Positions 18,621 through 27,578 of a stretch of DNA of 60,685 bases are shown in pieces. The position numbers and the translations under genes were made by a program. Source of the stretch: SIG565 sp045613385 (GTDB lineage Bacteria > Bacillota > Clostridia > Oscillospirales > Acutalibacteraceae); assembly GCA_045613385.1 (NCBI GenBank), contig JAZLAW010000004.1, positions 1-60,685 of the forward strand, given 5' to 3'. How positions within the stretch are numbered: the stretch's first letter is position 1; each line of letters opens with the position of its first letter. The notes beneath the pieces are model-generated. The model had not been told where the DNA came from. It searched no databases and worked only from the letters and a program-made list of their open reading frames with translations.

Positions 18621-20882
18621 CTAATCCGCGATATTATCAGCGCTTATATCGCGGAAGTAAACAGTTATAACGCTACCTGTTTCAACTTCTGTATCTTTAT
18701 CTATACTTTGTTTATATGCAATAACGGTTGGTGAAGACGTATTTCCCGCAAACTGTACATTTAGTCCCGCATTTTTAGCGGTAGCATTTACCGCCGACAC
18801 CGAAAGAGATGTGAAATCCGGAACTTTAGTGGTGCTGTTACCCAAAGTGTCTTCTTCGGTATAAAGTATAACCACACCGCCAGAATGTAATGAATCGGTT
18901 GACTCGGGCATCTGGTTTATTACCTTTTCACCGCCACCCACTATTTTATATGTGAGTTTTGCCCCTGTAATTTTACTCTTAGCAACCGCTATATCATCTC
19001 CGATAACAGCCGGAACACTAATGGAGAGCGATGCCAATTCTTGTTCCGTATACTGTGGTTCATATCCAAGATAAGGAAGCACTCCGCTTAAAATCTCGGC
19101 ACCGATAGGCGCAGCAACCGCTGAACCGTAATACTGACCTGCACTGGGTTCATCAATCATTACAAGCACCGCAATTTCGGGTTCATCTATTGGCGCCACA
19201 GCGAGATAAGAAGCAATATATAATTCCTTATCACTGCCCGATTCCAATTTTTCAGCTACTTTTTGAGATGTACCTGTTTTACCGCCTGTCGGATATCCTG
19301 CAACGTACATATTTTTACTTGCACTTTTGGAAACTACCGCACCCATCATAGAACGAATGGTTTCTGACGTTGTCTTTGATATAACCTGACGTTTTACTGT
19401 GCGTTCTACAGATTTAACAATATTTCCATCGCTATCAAGTATTTTACTTACAACGTGCGGCTCAACGAGATATCCACCATTAACCGCCGCAGAAACCGCA
19501 GTAATCATCTGTATCGGGGTTATCTTAAAGGTCTGACCGAACGATGAAGACGCCAACTCTACGGGGCCCATCTTATTTGTAGAGTGGTAAACAGGATTTG
19601 ATTCACCCGGTAAATCAATTCCCGTTTTCTTAGTAAGACCGAATGCTTCAAAATATTTTGCAAATGTTTGAGTTCCAACTAACTGACCTATCATAATATA
19701 AGCAGGGTTACAGGAATTTACCATTGTTTCCATAAGATTCTGGGTTCCGTGTCCGCCACGTTTATGGCAATCATAACCCTGTCCGGCAATGTTTATATGA
19801 TAAGCACAGGTAAAAGTAGAATTAAGATTAACAAGATTTTCTTCAAGTGCCATCGAAGCGGTTATTACCTTAAATACCGAGCCCGGCTCATAGGTGTCTG
19901 ATACTGCTTTATTGCGCCACTGAAGATTTTGCAGTTGTGCTTTAAGTGTGCTCTGCTTTTCTGTATCAGTCTCTGCATCAACTGCCGCCTGGTATTCACT
20001 TGAAAGTACAAACGGCTGATTAGGGTCGAAATCACCCTTTATAGCCATAGCAAGTATTTCACCCGTATTTACATTCATTATAATACAGGCGCCCCTGCCC
20101 TTTGCGGCATTAGCTAACACACCTTCTTCAAGGTATTTTTCGGCAATATACTGAACATAGTTATCTATTGTCAATACCAGAGAGTCACCCTGAACTGCTT
20201 CTTCAATACGCTCATAAGTTAGTGGCATATTAACGCCTTGCGCACTTTTTGCCGCAACTACACGGCCTGCAACTCCTGTGAGTTCGGTATCATAATAACT
20301 TTCTATACCCGATAAACCTTGGTTATCACTACCCACAAAACCCAAAACCACCGAAGCTAAATTTTCGCTGGGATAATAACGTTTTGTGGTTTCATCAAGT
20401 CCTATATAACTCGACAACTCCAGGTCAGAATTCTCCGAAATAAACTGCCTTACCTTATCCGCAACAGCTTTATCAACCTTTTTCTTTACAATTACATAAT
20501 ACGATTTTTTCTCGGTGTAACTATAAACCGTTTCTCTGTCAATCTCCAATATAGCAGATAAACCATCCGCTATTGTATTTTTCACCTTTTGTTTTGTATC
20601 TTCATTCTTTAATCTGGCTATTCCGTTTGGTGTTATGTAAACCGTCCAGGCAGTTGAACTTGTTGCCAAAGTGTTCATATTTTTATCGTAAATATTTCCG
20701 CGCGGAGCCGCCAAAAGTGTGTCATAAAGCTGTTGTTCAAGCGCTTCATTACGGTATTTATCGCCATTTATTACTGCAATATCAACAAGACGGACCACCG
20801 ATACCGATACCGTCACAATAACTATTACCAACATAGAAATAAATATTCGAACCGCCATTAATTTGCTTGGTTTGTCTGACAT
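18621..20882 (-). CDS. class B penicillin-binding protein with two PASTA domains (SpoVD/FtsI type)
   Basis: Septal transpeptidase, 753 residues. It has one N-terminal membrane helix (about 9-29), a dimerisation/pedestal region (APRGNIYD), a transpeptidase domain with catalytic Ser335 in GSVFK, the SCN motif in VNSCNPAYIM, and KTG in GGKTGTSQK near residue 530. Two C-terminal PASTA domains follow (about 630-690 and 695-750). Its place between ftsL and murE corresponds to pbpB/spoVD in Bacillus, and PASTA repeats occur in both, so vegetative and sporulation roles cannot be separated; only one such gene is present here. GGAGG precedes the ATG by 10 nt. Confidence 0.93.
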   Translation of the reverse strand: MSDKPSKLMAVRIFISMLVIVIVTVSVSVVRLVDIAVINGDKYRNEALEQQLYDTLLAAPRGNIYDKNMNTLATSSTAWTVYITPNGIARLKNEDTKQKVKNTIADGLSAILEIDRETVYSYTEKKSYYVIVKKKVDKAVADKVRQFISENSDLELSSYIGLDETTKRYYPSENLASVVLGFVGSDNQGLSGIESYYDTELTGVAGRVVAAKSAQGVNMPLTYERIEEAVQGDSLVLTIDNYVQYIAEKYLEEGVLANAAKGRGACIIMNVNTGEILAMAIKGDFDPNQPFVLSSEYQAAVDAETDTEKQSTLKAQLQNLQWRNKAVSDTYEPGSVFKVITASMALEENLVNLNSTFTCAYHINIAGQGYDCHKRGGHGTQNLMETMVNSCNPAYIMIGQLVGTQTFAKYFEAFGLTKKTGIDLPGESNPVYHSTNKMGPVELASSSFGQTFKITPIQMITAVSAAVNGGYLVEPHVVSKILDSDGNIVKSVERTVKRQVISKTTSETIRSMMGAVVSKSASKNMYVAGYPTGGKTGTSQKVAEKLESGSDKELYIASYLAVAPIDEPEIAVLVMIDEPSAGQYYGSAVAAPIGAEILSGVLPYLGYEPQYTEQELASLSISVPAVIGDDIAVAKSKITGAKLTYKIVGGGEKVINQMPESTDSLHSGGVVILYTEEDTLGNSTTKVPDFTSLSVSAVNATAKNAGLNVQFAGNTSSPTVIAYKQSIDKDTEVETGSVITVYFRDISADNIAD

Positions 20883-20920
20883 CTACCCGGAGCCTCCGTG
20901 CTTCTTTAAAATGCTTGAAA

Positions 20921-20947
20921 ACGAGAGTTAAAATTTTTAACTCTCGT
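20921..20947 (-). terminator. hairpin between ftsL and the PBP gene, possible attenuator
   Basis: ACGAGAGTTAAAA / TTTTAACTCTCGT inverted repeat followed on the minus strand by TTTTC, inside the dcw transcript. The T run is short, so it may terminate only part of the transcription or stabilise an mRNA end. Confidence 0.5.
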
Positions 20948-20994
20948 GTCTAAATTAGTATATTTTTATTTTCTTTAAAGTATTACTTGCCGTA

Positions 20995-21459
20995 TTATTC
21001 ATCAGATACTACCCTTTCACCGCTTGTTGTAATTGCGGTGTTTTTATCGTTTACGTGAATATACACTACCTGTTTTTTATCCATCTTTTTCATACCTAAA
21101 TTCTGGGCGCTTTCCCCCAGATTCTTATATGAAACCATTTTTTCCATTTCGACAAACAGTTTTGTATATTCAGCATCCATAGTATTGATTTCGGTGTTCA
21201 TATCATTAATTGCCGAGTCAACTTCATTGATTCTGATTCTTAAAAAGATATTTCCGCAAAGAGCGGCAAGGAAAAAAGCGCATAACAATACAAATGCCAC
21301 ACTTACAGAAACCGCTTTACGTGCAACTTTACGTTGCTTTTGTACAGTCTTTTTCTGCGGCATTTTTATAACATTATCAGTATTAACCGTTTTCTTTTTG
21401 GGCATAAACAATTCGAAATCGTATGCCAAACTGTCGTTATAATACTTAAAATTGTTCAC
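20995..21459 (-). CDS. ftsL: FtsL-like divisome protein
   Basis: Bitopic protein of 154 residues. It has a long basic cytoplasmic N-terminus (QKQRKVARK), one membrane helix at about residues 48-72 and an extracellular coiled coil (RIRINEVDSAINDMNTEIN) ending in a short tail. FtsL is recognised by topology and position between rsmH and the PBP gene, since its sequence is poorly conserved. The start is GTG at 21459 with GAGGGA 5 nt upstream. It is the only divisome coiled-coil protein of this type in the window. Confidence 0.85.
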   Translation of the reverse strand: MNNFKYYNDSLAYDFELFMPKKKTVNTDNVIKMPQKKTVQKQRKVARKAVSVSVAFVLLCAFFLAALCGNIFLRIRINEVDSAINDMNTEINTMDAEYTKLFVEMEKMVSYKNLGESAQNLGMKKMDKKQVVYIHVNDKNTAITTSGERVVSDE

Positions 21460-21475
21460 CGCTATCCCTCTTTTT

Positions 21476-22396
21476 TTAATTCTTTATTATTACGCGCAAA
21501 CTTGCGCTTCTACTTCTTGGATTATTTTCTAATTCTTCTTTTCCTGCTGTTATAGGTTTTCTGTTATAAAGTCTTCCGCGAGGAGTTTTCCCACATACAC
21601 AAACAGGAAAATCCGGTGGACAGGTGCATCCGGTACAATATTCCTTAAACTTTTGCTTCACCATTCTGTCTTCTAAGGAATGAAAGGTTATTATACTAAG
21701 CACTCCGTCTGTATTTAGCAGTTCAAAAGCTTTATCAAGAGCCTTCTCAAGCGCATCAAGTTCACCATTCACCGCAATCCTTATGGCTTGAAAGCATTTT
21801 CTTGCAGGATGTCCATCCCGTCGGGCAGATGCCGGATAAGCCGATGCTATGATGTCTGCTAGCTGAGTTGTGGTCTCTATTTTATTTTCACGTCTCACTT
21901 GTTCTATTTTATTTGCTATTCTATACGCGAATTTTTCTTCGCCATATTTTGTGAATATTTGGGTGAGTTCTGCTACACTAAAATTATTTACCAAATCTGC
22001 AGCACTTAATCCGCTTTTGCTCATACGCATATCAAGCGGTGCCGATTTATGATAGGAAAAACCGCGCTCTGCATTATCAAGTTGAAAAGAAGATACCCCA
22101 AGGTCGAGCAAAATGCCATCAACCTTTTCAATATTAAGCTTCTTCAAAACGGTATCCATTTCACTGAAGTTACTTTGGATAACCTTTGCGGGTAAACCTT
22201 TTAACCGCTCTGTTGCGACTTTTACGGCATCCGGGTCCCTGTCGAGCGCTATAAGTTGACCATCACTAAGTTTTTCTGCAATACCCGATGAATGTCCTGC
22301 GCCACCCGCGGTGCCGTCTACGTAAATTCCATCAGGTTTAATTCTTAAAGACTCTAAAACTTCCGAATATAATACTGATTTGTGTTGAAATTCCAT
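21476..22396 (-). CDS. rsmH: 16S rRNA C1402 N4-methyltransferase RsmH
   Basis: SAM-dependent methyltransferase (MraW) acting on the ribosomal P-site, 306 residues. The SAM motif reads DGTAGGAGHSSGIAEK. GILLDLGVSSFQLD, RAFRIAVN-type (CFQAIRIAVNGEL) and the SFHSLEDRMVK motif follow. I start at ATG 22396 (MEFQHKSVLY) because AAGGGTG lies upstream and the family begins here; a longer extension would run into mraZ. Confidence 0.96.
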   Translation of the reverse strand: MEFQHKSVLYSEVLESLRIKPDGIYVDGTAGGAGHSSGIAEKLSDGQLIALDRDPDAVKVATERLKGLPAKVIQSNFSEMDTVLKKLNIEKVDGILLDLGVSSFQLDNAERGFSYHKSAPLDMRMSKSGLSAADLVNNFSVAELTQIFTKYGEEKFAYRIANKIEQVRRENKIETTTQLADIIASAYPASARRDGHPARKCFQAIRIAVNGELDALEKALDKAFELLNTDGVLSIITFHSLEDRMVKQKFKEYCTGCTCPPDFPVCVCGKTPRGRLYNRKPITAGKEELENNPRSRSASLRVIIKN

Positions 22397-22406
22397 TTTT
22401 ACACCC

Positions 22407-22829
22407 TTACAACTGGAATTTATCGGCATCAGCAAAAATATCTTCAGGCGTATAAACATTTTCATTTGCCCAAAGCTCACTGCTCCAGAGCTCTATATAG
22501 GTATCCATACCTATTAAGTGCGCCGCCGATTCAAGTTGAGCAAATTCACGAAGAATAGGTGGAATAACTATTCTACCCTGTGCATCAAATTCAACATTAA
22601 AAGCACCATCAAAAATAAATCTTTTTATAGAACTTGCCTGAGATGAAGGAAGTTCTGAGATTTTTGCAACTAACTTTTCCCATTCTGCAAAAGGATATAT
22701 GCAAAGGCAACGTTTACCGCTTATACCTTTGCAGACAATAAACGATTCTCCTAAATCTTCTTTTAGTCTGGCCGGTATGAAAACCCGACCTTTCTTATCA
22801 ATATTATGTTCATAACCACCGTAAAGCAT
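22407..22829 (-). CDS. mraZ: transcriptional regulator MraZ
   Basis: First gene of the dcw cluster, 140 residues, with two AbrB-like swapped-hairpin halves. The signature DKKGRVFIPARLKEDL appears in the first half and DAQGRIVIPPILREFA in the second. Members form rings that bind direct repeats in their own promoter. Five such repeats precede the gene, so autoregulation of the whole cluster is expected. GAGGTG precedes the ATG. Confidence 0.95.
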   Translation of the reverse strand: MLYGGYEHNIDKKGRVFIPARLKEDLGESFIVCKGISGKRCLCIYPFAEWEKLVAKISELPSSQASSIKRFIFDGAFNVEFDAQGRIVIPPILREFAQLESAAHLIGMDTYIELWSSELWANENVYTPEDIFADADKFQL

Positions 22830-22848
22830 CGCGTTTTCACCTCATTTC

Positions 22849-22934
22849 CGCCACTTTAAACCACTTTTATGTGCAAAATCACCACTTTGCACCACTTTTA
22901 CTGTAATTATACACCACTTTTTTTACAAATGCAA
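22849..22934 (-). promoter_or_regulatory. mraZ promoter with five MraZ boxes
   Basis: The minus-strand promoter is TTGCAT (22929-22934), 17 nt, TATAAT (22906-22911). AAAGTGGTG-type boxes lie at 22912-22920 (inside the spacer), 22890-22898, 22880-22888, 22859-22867 (AAAGTGGTT) and 22849-22857 (AAAGTGGCG). Start-to-start distances are 22, 10, 21 and 10 nt, so all boxes face the same side of the helix. The AAAGTGG core fits the MraZ recognition repeats known from Gram-positive bacteria. Confidence 0.88.
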
Positions 22935-22968
22935 TACTTTTTTATAAATTTTTTTAAAAATAAAAAAA

Positions 22969-22991
22969 CAGCCGAGCAAAGCTCGACTGTT
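22969..22991 (-). terminator. terminator of the zinc-ribbon gene
   Basis: ACAGTCGAGC / GCTCGGCTGT stem with a 3-nt loop on the minus strand, followed by a long T run. It insulates the mraZ promoter from transcription arriving from upstream. Confidence 0.85.
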
Positions 22992-23006
22992 TAAATATAA
23001 AAAATA

Positions 23007-23435
23007 TTAAAATAAAATGAAAACTTTAAATTCAATTTTGCATCTGGGACATTTCACAAAGTGACGTCCCCGCTTTATAGGAAGCCTTGATACCGCCTTA
23101 CAATTCGGACATCTTCTATAGCGTTTGCTACCAATATTTTTAATACGTTCCAAAAAAAGCTTTAAGCTCGGCTCTACCCTCACAAAAAATTTTTCAAAAA
23201 CATAATTTTCTTTCCGTCTCGCAGAAATATTTCTGGACAGAATTCTTAATATTATAATTAGCAGTAAAACCCATTGTATTGTGAAAAATATCCGTTTAGT
23301 TAATATGTTTCTGATAAAAATATTAATAAATGCCACCAAAACATATAACACTAAAGAAAATTTTCCTAATTTATCCAATCCATATCTTCCGTACATAAAA
23401 TTACGTACTCTATCTATAAAGCGATACATATTCAC
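23007..23435 (-). CDS. membrane protein with C-terminal zinc ribbon, function unknown
   Basis: A 142-residue protein. About residues 25-45 and 47-70 are two hydrophobic helices, followed by a basic segment and a zinc ribbon with the pairs CPNC (near 107) and CPRC (near 130) separated by a Lys/Arg-rich stretch (RLPIKRGRHFVK). The ribbon resembles those in small nucleic-acid-binding or assembly proteins, but no catalytic domain is visible. It is expressed alone between tuf and the dcw cluster and has its own terminator. I do not recognise a named family. Confidence 0.7.
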   Translation of the reverse strand: MNMYRFIDRVRNFMYGRYGLDKLGKFSLVLYVLVAFINIFIRNILTKRIFFTIQWVLLLIIILRILSRNISARRKENYVFEKFFVRVEPSLKLFLERIKNIGSKRYRRCPNCKAVSRLPIKRGRHFVKCPRCKIEFKVFILF

Positions 23436-23500
23436 TCACCTTTCATTTTAATTTTAACACAAATTTATGAACAAATATACCTTTTTGTAAGTTTTAAATA

Positions 23501-23534
23501 AAAAAGACTTTATGCCAAGGCATAAAGTCTTTTT
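23501..23534 (-). terminator. terminator of the rpsL-tuf operon
   Basis: Perfect 16-bp stem (AAAAAGACTTTATGCC) with a 2-nt centre, starting 12 nt past the tuf stop, with A and T runs at both ends. Confidence 0.88.
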
Positions 23535-23545
23535 AATCAGGTCAA

Positions 23546-24745
23546 TTAAGCTTTAATAGCTGTAACAACACCAGAACCTACTGTACGGCCACCTTCACGG
23601 ATAGCGAAACGTAAGCCTTCTTCAATAGCGATAGGTGTGATGAGTTCAACGTCCATAACAACGTTATCACCAGGCATACACATCTCTGTACCTTCAGGAA
23701 GAGTGATTACACCGGTAACGTCTGTAGTTCTGAAGTAGAACTGAGGACGATAGTTGTTGAAGAACGGAGTATGACGGCCGCCTTCATCTTTATTAAGAAC
23801 GTAAACCTGACCGCTGAACTTTGTGTGAGGATTGATTGAACCGGGTTTGCAGAGAACCTGACCACGTTCAATTTCTGTACGCTGGATACCACGGAGAAGA
23901 GCACCGATGTTGTCGCCAGCCTCAGCATAGTCAAGAATCTTACGGAACATTTCGATACCTGTAACAACAGTTTTCTTTGTTTCAGCAGCGATACCTACGA
24001 TTTCTACTTCTTCAGAAGTACGGAGCTGTCCACGTTCAACACGACCGGTAGCAACAGTACCACGACCAGTGATGGTGAATACGTCTTCTACAGGCATAAG
24101 GAACGGAAGGTCAGCCTTACGTTCAGGAGTAGGAATGTAAGAGTCAACAGCTGCCATAAGTTCAGCAATAGGTGCATAAGCAGCATCAGAAGGATCATTA
24201 GGAGCTTCAAGAGCTTTAAGAGCAGAACCCTTGATGATAGGAGTATCATCGCCCGGGAATTCATACTCATCGAGAGTTTCACGAATTTCCATTTCAACGA
24301 GTTCGAGAAGTTCTTCGTCGTCAACCTGGTCAACTTTGTTCATGAATACTACGATATAAGGAACGCCAACCTGACGAGCAAGGAGAAGGTGTTCTTTAGT
24401 CTGAGCCATCGGTCCATCAGTAGAAGCGATAACAAGGATAGCACCGTCCATCTGAGCAGCACCGGTAATCATGTTCTTAACATAGTCAGCGTGTCCGGGG
24501 CAGTCAACGTGTGCATAGTGACGTGAGTCTGTTTCGTACTCAACGTGTGCGGTATTGATTGTAATACCACGTTCTCTTTCTTCAGGAGCCTTATCGATGT
24601 TTGCATAGTCTTCAAACTGTGCCTGTCCCTTTAAAGAAAGATACTTTGTGATAGCTGCGGTAAGAGTTGTTTTACCATGGTCAACGTGACCGATTGTACC
24701 AATATTAACGTGCGGTTTGGTACGTTCAAATTTAGCCTTTGCCAT
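23546..24745 (-). CDS. tuf: elongation factor Tu
   Basis: GTPase delivering aminoacyl-tRNA to the ribosome, 399 residues. The G-motifs GHVDHGKTTL, DCPGHADY and NKVD are all intact, followed by the beta-barrel domains 2 and 3. It is the last gene of rpsL-rpsG-fusA-tuf, with an additional promoter in the fusA-tuf gap. Codon choice is visibly more biased than in the neighbours, as expected for a very highly expressed gene. GGAGGAAAC precedes the ATG. Confidence 0.99.
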   Translation of the reverse strand: MAKAKFERTKPHVNIGTIGHVDHGKTTLTAAITKYLSLKGQAQFEDYANIDKAPEERERGITINTAHVEYETDSRHYAHVDCPGHADYVKNMITGAAQMDGAILVIASTDGPMAQTKEHLLLARQVGVPYIVVFMNKVDQVDDEELLELVEMEIRETLDEYEFPGDDTPIIKGSALKALEAPNDPSDAAYAPIAELMAAVDSYIPTPERKADLPFLMPVEDVFTITGRGTVATGRVERGQLRTSEEVEIVGIAAETKKTVVTGIEMFRKILDYAEAGDNIGALLRGIQRTEIERGQVLCKPGSINPHTKFSGQVYVLNKDEGGRHTPFFNNYRPQFYFRTTDVTGVITLPEGTEMCMPGDNVVMDVELITPIAIEEGLRFAIREGGRTVGSGVVTAIKA

Positions 24746-24801
24746 TATAGTTTCCTCCTAAACAATTAAGTTTAAATAAAAGTCATAGCTTTCTAAGCTA
24801 T

Positions 24802-24830
24802 AGTTTACCAAATTTTCTACATTTTTTCAA
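24802..24830 (-). promoter_or_regulatory. internal promoter of tuf
   Basis: TTGAAA (24825-24830), 17 nt, TAAACT (24802-24807) on the minus strand. A 7-bp dyad ATAGCTT/AAGCTAT at 24785-24801 directly follows the -10 and would be the first element of the transcript. Confidence 0.5.
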
Positions 24831-24847
24831 GAGTAATTTAAAAGAAA

Positions 24848-26929
24848 TTAATCTTTCTTAGCTCTTGAAGAAATAATTTTTTCAGAAATGCTCTTTGGAA
24901 CCGGTTTGTAACCATCGGGTTCCATTACATACTGACCACGTCCCTGTGTCTTGGAACGCAAGTCTGTAGCATAACCAAACATATCTGCGAGCGGCACGTG
25001 AGCATTAATCTGCTTAACGTTTCCGCGGTCTTCAAAGCCGAGAATTTCACCACGACGGGCAATCAAGTCGCCCTGTACGCTACCGAAATACTCATCAGGT
25101 ACGCTTACGGCAACCTTCATAACAGGTTCAAGGAGTACCGGGTCAGCTTTTCTTGCAGCTTCTTTGAATGCCATAGAACCGGCAATCTTAAATGCCATTT
25201 CAGAAGAGTCAACTTCGTGGTACGAACCATCATAAAGTGTAACCTTAACGTCAACCACAGGATATCCTGCGAGAACACCTGCTGTCAATGCGCCCTGGAT
25301 ACCGTTATCAACAGGTCCGATAAATTCTTTCGGAATGGAACCACCGGTTACGGCATTGATAAACTCATAGCCCTTGCCTGTCTCATTCGGTTCAAGAATA
25401 ATCTTAACGTGACCGTACTGACCTGAACCACCAGACTGACGCTTGTACTTGGTTTCGTGGTCAACCTTCTGGCGAACGGTTTCTTTATAAGCAACCTGCG
25501 GAGCACCAACATTTGCTTCAACCTTAAATTCACGAAGCATACGGTCTACGATGATTTCAAGGTGTAACTCACCCATACCGGCGATAATTGTCTGACCGGT
25601 TTCTTCATCGGTATAGAAGCGGAATGTCGGGTCTTCTTCTGCAAGTTTAGAAAGAGCGATACCCATCTTTTCCTGACCAGCCTTGGTCTTGGGTTCAACA
25701 GCAACACGGATAACCGGTTCCGGGAACTTCATAGACTCAAGAATTACAGGATGTTTTTCATCACAGAGTGTATCACCTGTTGTGGTGTTCTTAAGACCTA
25801 CAGCTGCGGCAATATCACCTGAATAGCAAACTTCAAGGTCTTCTCTGTGGTTTGCGTGCATCTGAAGAATACGACCGATTCTTTCCTTATTATCCTTAAC
25901 AGAGTTATAAACGGTAGAACCGGCAGCTACTGTACCAGAATATACACGGAAGTAGCAAATTTTACCAACAAACGGGTCGGTTGCAATCTTAAATGCAAGA
26001 GCTGCAAACGGCTCACTATCAGAAGAATGACGAACTTCTTCTTCCTCAGTATCAGGATTGATACCCTTAATAGCTTCAACGTCGGTAGGAGCCGGCATAT
26101 AGTCAACAACTGCATCGAGAAGCGGCTGTACACCCTTGTTACGATATGAAGTACCGCAACAAACCGGAACCATTACGTTATCGATAGTAGCTTTACGGAT
26201 GATTTTCTTCATTTGTTCAACTGTGGGCTCTACGCCTTCAAAATACTGTTCCATAAGCTCTTCATCCTGCTCAACGACAGCTTCGATAAGAGCGGTACGG
26301 TATTTTTCAGCAAGTTCCTTCATATCTTCCGGAATTTCCTCACGTCTAACATCTTTACCTAAATCATCATAATAAATTTCTGCATTGTTTTGTACAAGGT
26401 CAATGATACCTTTAAATGTGTCCTCTGAACCGATAGGTAACTGTATCGGCACTGCATTACAACCAAAACGGTCTTTAATCATTCCGAGAACGTTATAGAA
26501 ATCGGCACCCATGATATCCATTTTATTAACGTAAATCATACGCGGTACACGATATTCATCAGCCTGATGCCAAACGGTTTCAGACTGCGGTTCAACACCA
26601 CCCTTAGCGCACAAAACGGTAACAGAACCGTCAAGTACACGGAGTGAACGCTGTACTTCAACAGTAAAGTCAACGTGTCCGGGGGTGTCAATAATATTGA
26701 TACGATGGTCTTTCCAGAAGCATGTTGTAGCAGCAGAGGTAATTGTAATACCTCTCTCCTGTTCCTGCTCCATCCAGTCCATAGTGGCGGAACCGTCGTG
26801 GGTTTCACCAATCTTATGGTTGATACCGGTGTAGAAAAGAATACGTTCTGTTGTCGTAGTCTTACCGGCATCAATATGAGCCATAATACCAATATTTCTT
26901 GTCATTTCAAGAGATACCTTTCTTGGCAT
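24848..26929 (-). CDS. fusA: elongation factor G
   Basis: Ribosomal translocase, 693 residues. The G domain motifs are AHIDAGKTTT, DTPGHVDF and NKMD, followed by domains II to V with the domain IV signature GSGQYGHVKI. The length and all motifs match bacterial EF-G1 with no domain missing. It lies between rpsG and tuf, as in the classical str operon. GGAGGG precedes the ATG. Confidence 0.99.
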   Translation of the reverse strand: MPRKVSLEMTRNIGIMAHIDAGKTTTTERILFYTGINHKIGETHDGSATMDWMEQEQERGITITSAATTCFWKDHRINIIDTPGHVDFTVEVQRSLRVLDGSVTVLCAKGGVEPQSETVWHQADEYRVPRMIYVNKMDIMGADFYNVLGMIKDRFGCNAVPIQLPIGSEDTFKGIIDLVQNNAEIYYDDLGKDVRREEIPEDMKELAEKYRTALIEAVVEQDEELMEQYFEGVEPTVEQMKKIIRKATIDNVMVPVCCGTSYRNKGVQPLLDAVVDYMPAPTDVEAIKGINPDTEEEEVRHSSDSEPFAALAFKIATDPFVGKICYFRVYSGTVAAGSTVYNSVKDNKERIGRILQMHANHREDLEVCYSGDIAAAVGLKNTTTGDTLCDEKHPVILESMKFPEPVIRVAVEPKTKAGQEKMGIALSKLAEEDPTFRFYTDEETGQTIIAGMGELHLEIIVDRMLREFKVEANVGAPQVAYKETVRQKVDHETKYKRQSGGSGQYGHVKIILEPNETGKGYEFINAVTGGSIPKEFIGPVDNGIQGALTAGVLAGYPVVDVKVTLYDGSYHEVDSSEMAFKIAGSMAFKEAARKADPVLLEPVMKVAVSVPDEYFGSVQGDLIARRGEILGFEDRGNVKQINAHVPLADMFGYATDLRSKTQGRGQYVMEPDGYKPVPKSISEKIISSRAKKD

Positions 26930-26997
26930 ATTTTCCCTCCGTTAACTGATTAAAACAGTTTTTTAACAATAGTATTAGTATTTTTGATGGTTTTAAA

Positions 26998-27468
26998 CTA
27001 CCATCTGTAATGAGCAAATGCTTTGTTTGCTTCTGCCATCTTGTGTGTGTCTTCACGCTTCTTAGCTGCGCCGCCTACACCGTTAACAGCATCAAGGATT
27101 TCTCCTGCGAGACGTTCCTTCATTGTTCTTTCAGAACGTGAACGGCTGTAAGTAGCTAACCAACGAAGACCTAAAGTTTGCTTTCTTTCAGGACGAACCT
27201 CAAAAGGTACCTGATAGGTAGCACCGCCCTTACGAACGGCCTTAACTTCGAGCAACGGCATAATGTTTTCCATAGCCTGTTCGAAAACCTCTATCGGTTC
27301 CTTTCCTGTCTTTTCACTGATAATTTCAAAAGCACCGTATACAATCTTCTGCGCTACACCCTTTTTACCATCCAACATAATGTTGTTGATAAGTCGTGTA
27401 ACTATTTTAGAATTGTACACCGGATCCGGCAAAACATCACGTTTTGCAATAAAACCTCTTCTTGGCAC
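26998..27468 (-). CDS. rpsG: 30S ribosomal protein S7
   Basis: Primary assembly protein of the 16S 3' major domain, 156 residues from a GTG at 27468 (PRRGFIAKRDVLPDP). That start gives the usual family length and has GGAGGGA 7 nt upstream; an ATG 18 nt further upstream would place the ribosome site inside the reading frame. KLANEIMDA-like features are replaced by AGEILDAVNG and the C-terminal HKMAEANKAFAHYRW is typical. Paired hairpins lie in the gap before it. Confidence 0.97.
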   Translation of the reverse strand: MPRRGFIAKRDVLPDPVYNSKIVTRLINNIMLDGKKGVAQKIVYGAFEIISEKTGKEPIEVFEQAMENIMPLLEVKAVRKGGATYQVPFEVRPERKQTLGLRWLATYSRSRSERTMKERLAGEILDAVNGVGGAAKKREDTHKMAEANKAFAHYRW

Positions 27469-27539
27469 TTTTCTTCCCTCCTTCATAGTAATGATATCAT
27501 AGGTACTCGAGCGACAAAACTTCCCGTGGCACCAAGCAA

Positions 27540-27578
27540 GGCGTAATATATGTTAACGCCGCTGCTTGTGACTGCAGC
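27540..27578 (-). promoter_or_regulatory. two adjacent hairpins in the rpsL-rpsG gap
   Basis: GGCGT/ACGCC (27540-27560) and GCTGC/GCAGC (27561-27578) stems stand back to back in the 134-nt gap between rpsL and rpsG. In Escherichia coli the same gap carries the S7 autoregulatory site, so an S7-binding function is possible but not shown by sequence. Confidence 0.4.

Noticed and set aside
22849..22920. AAAGTGG repeats as a CRISPR-like array
   Set aside because: The units are only 7-9 nt, spacers are 1-13 nt, and their position fits MraZ operators. No cas genes are present.
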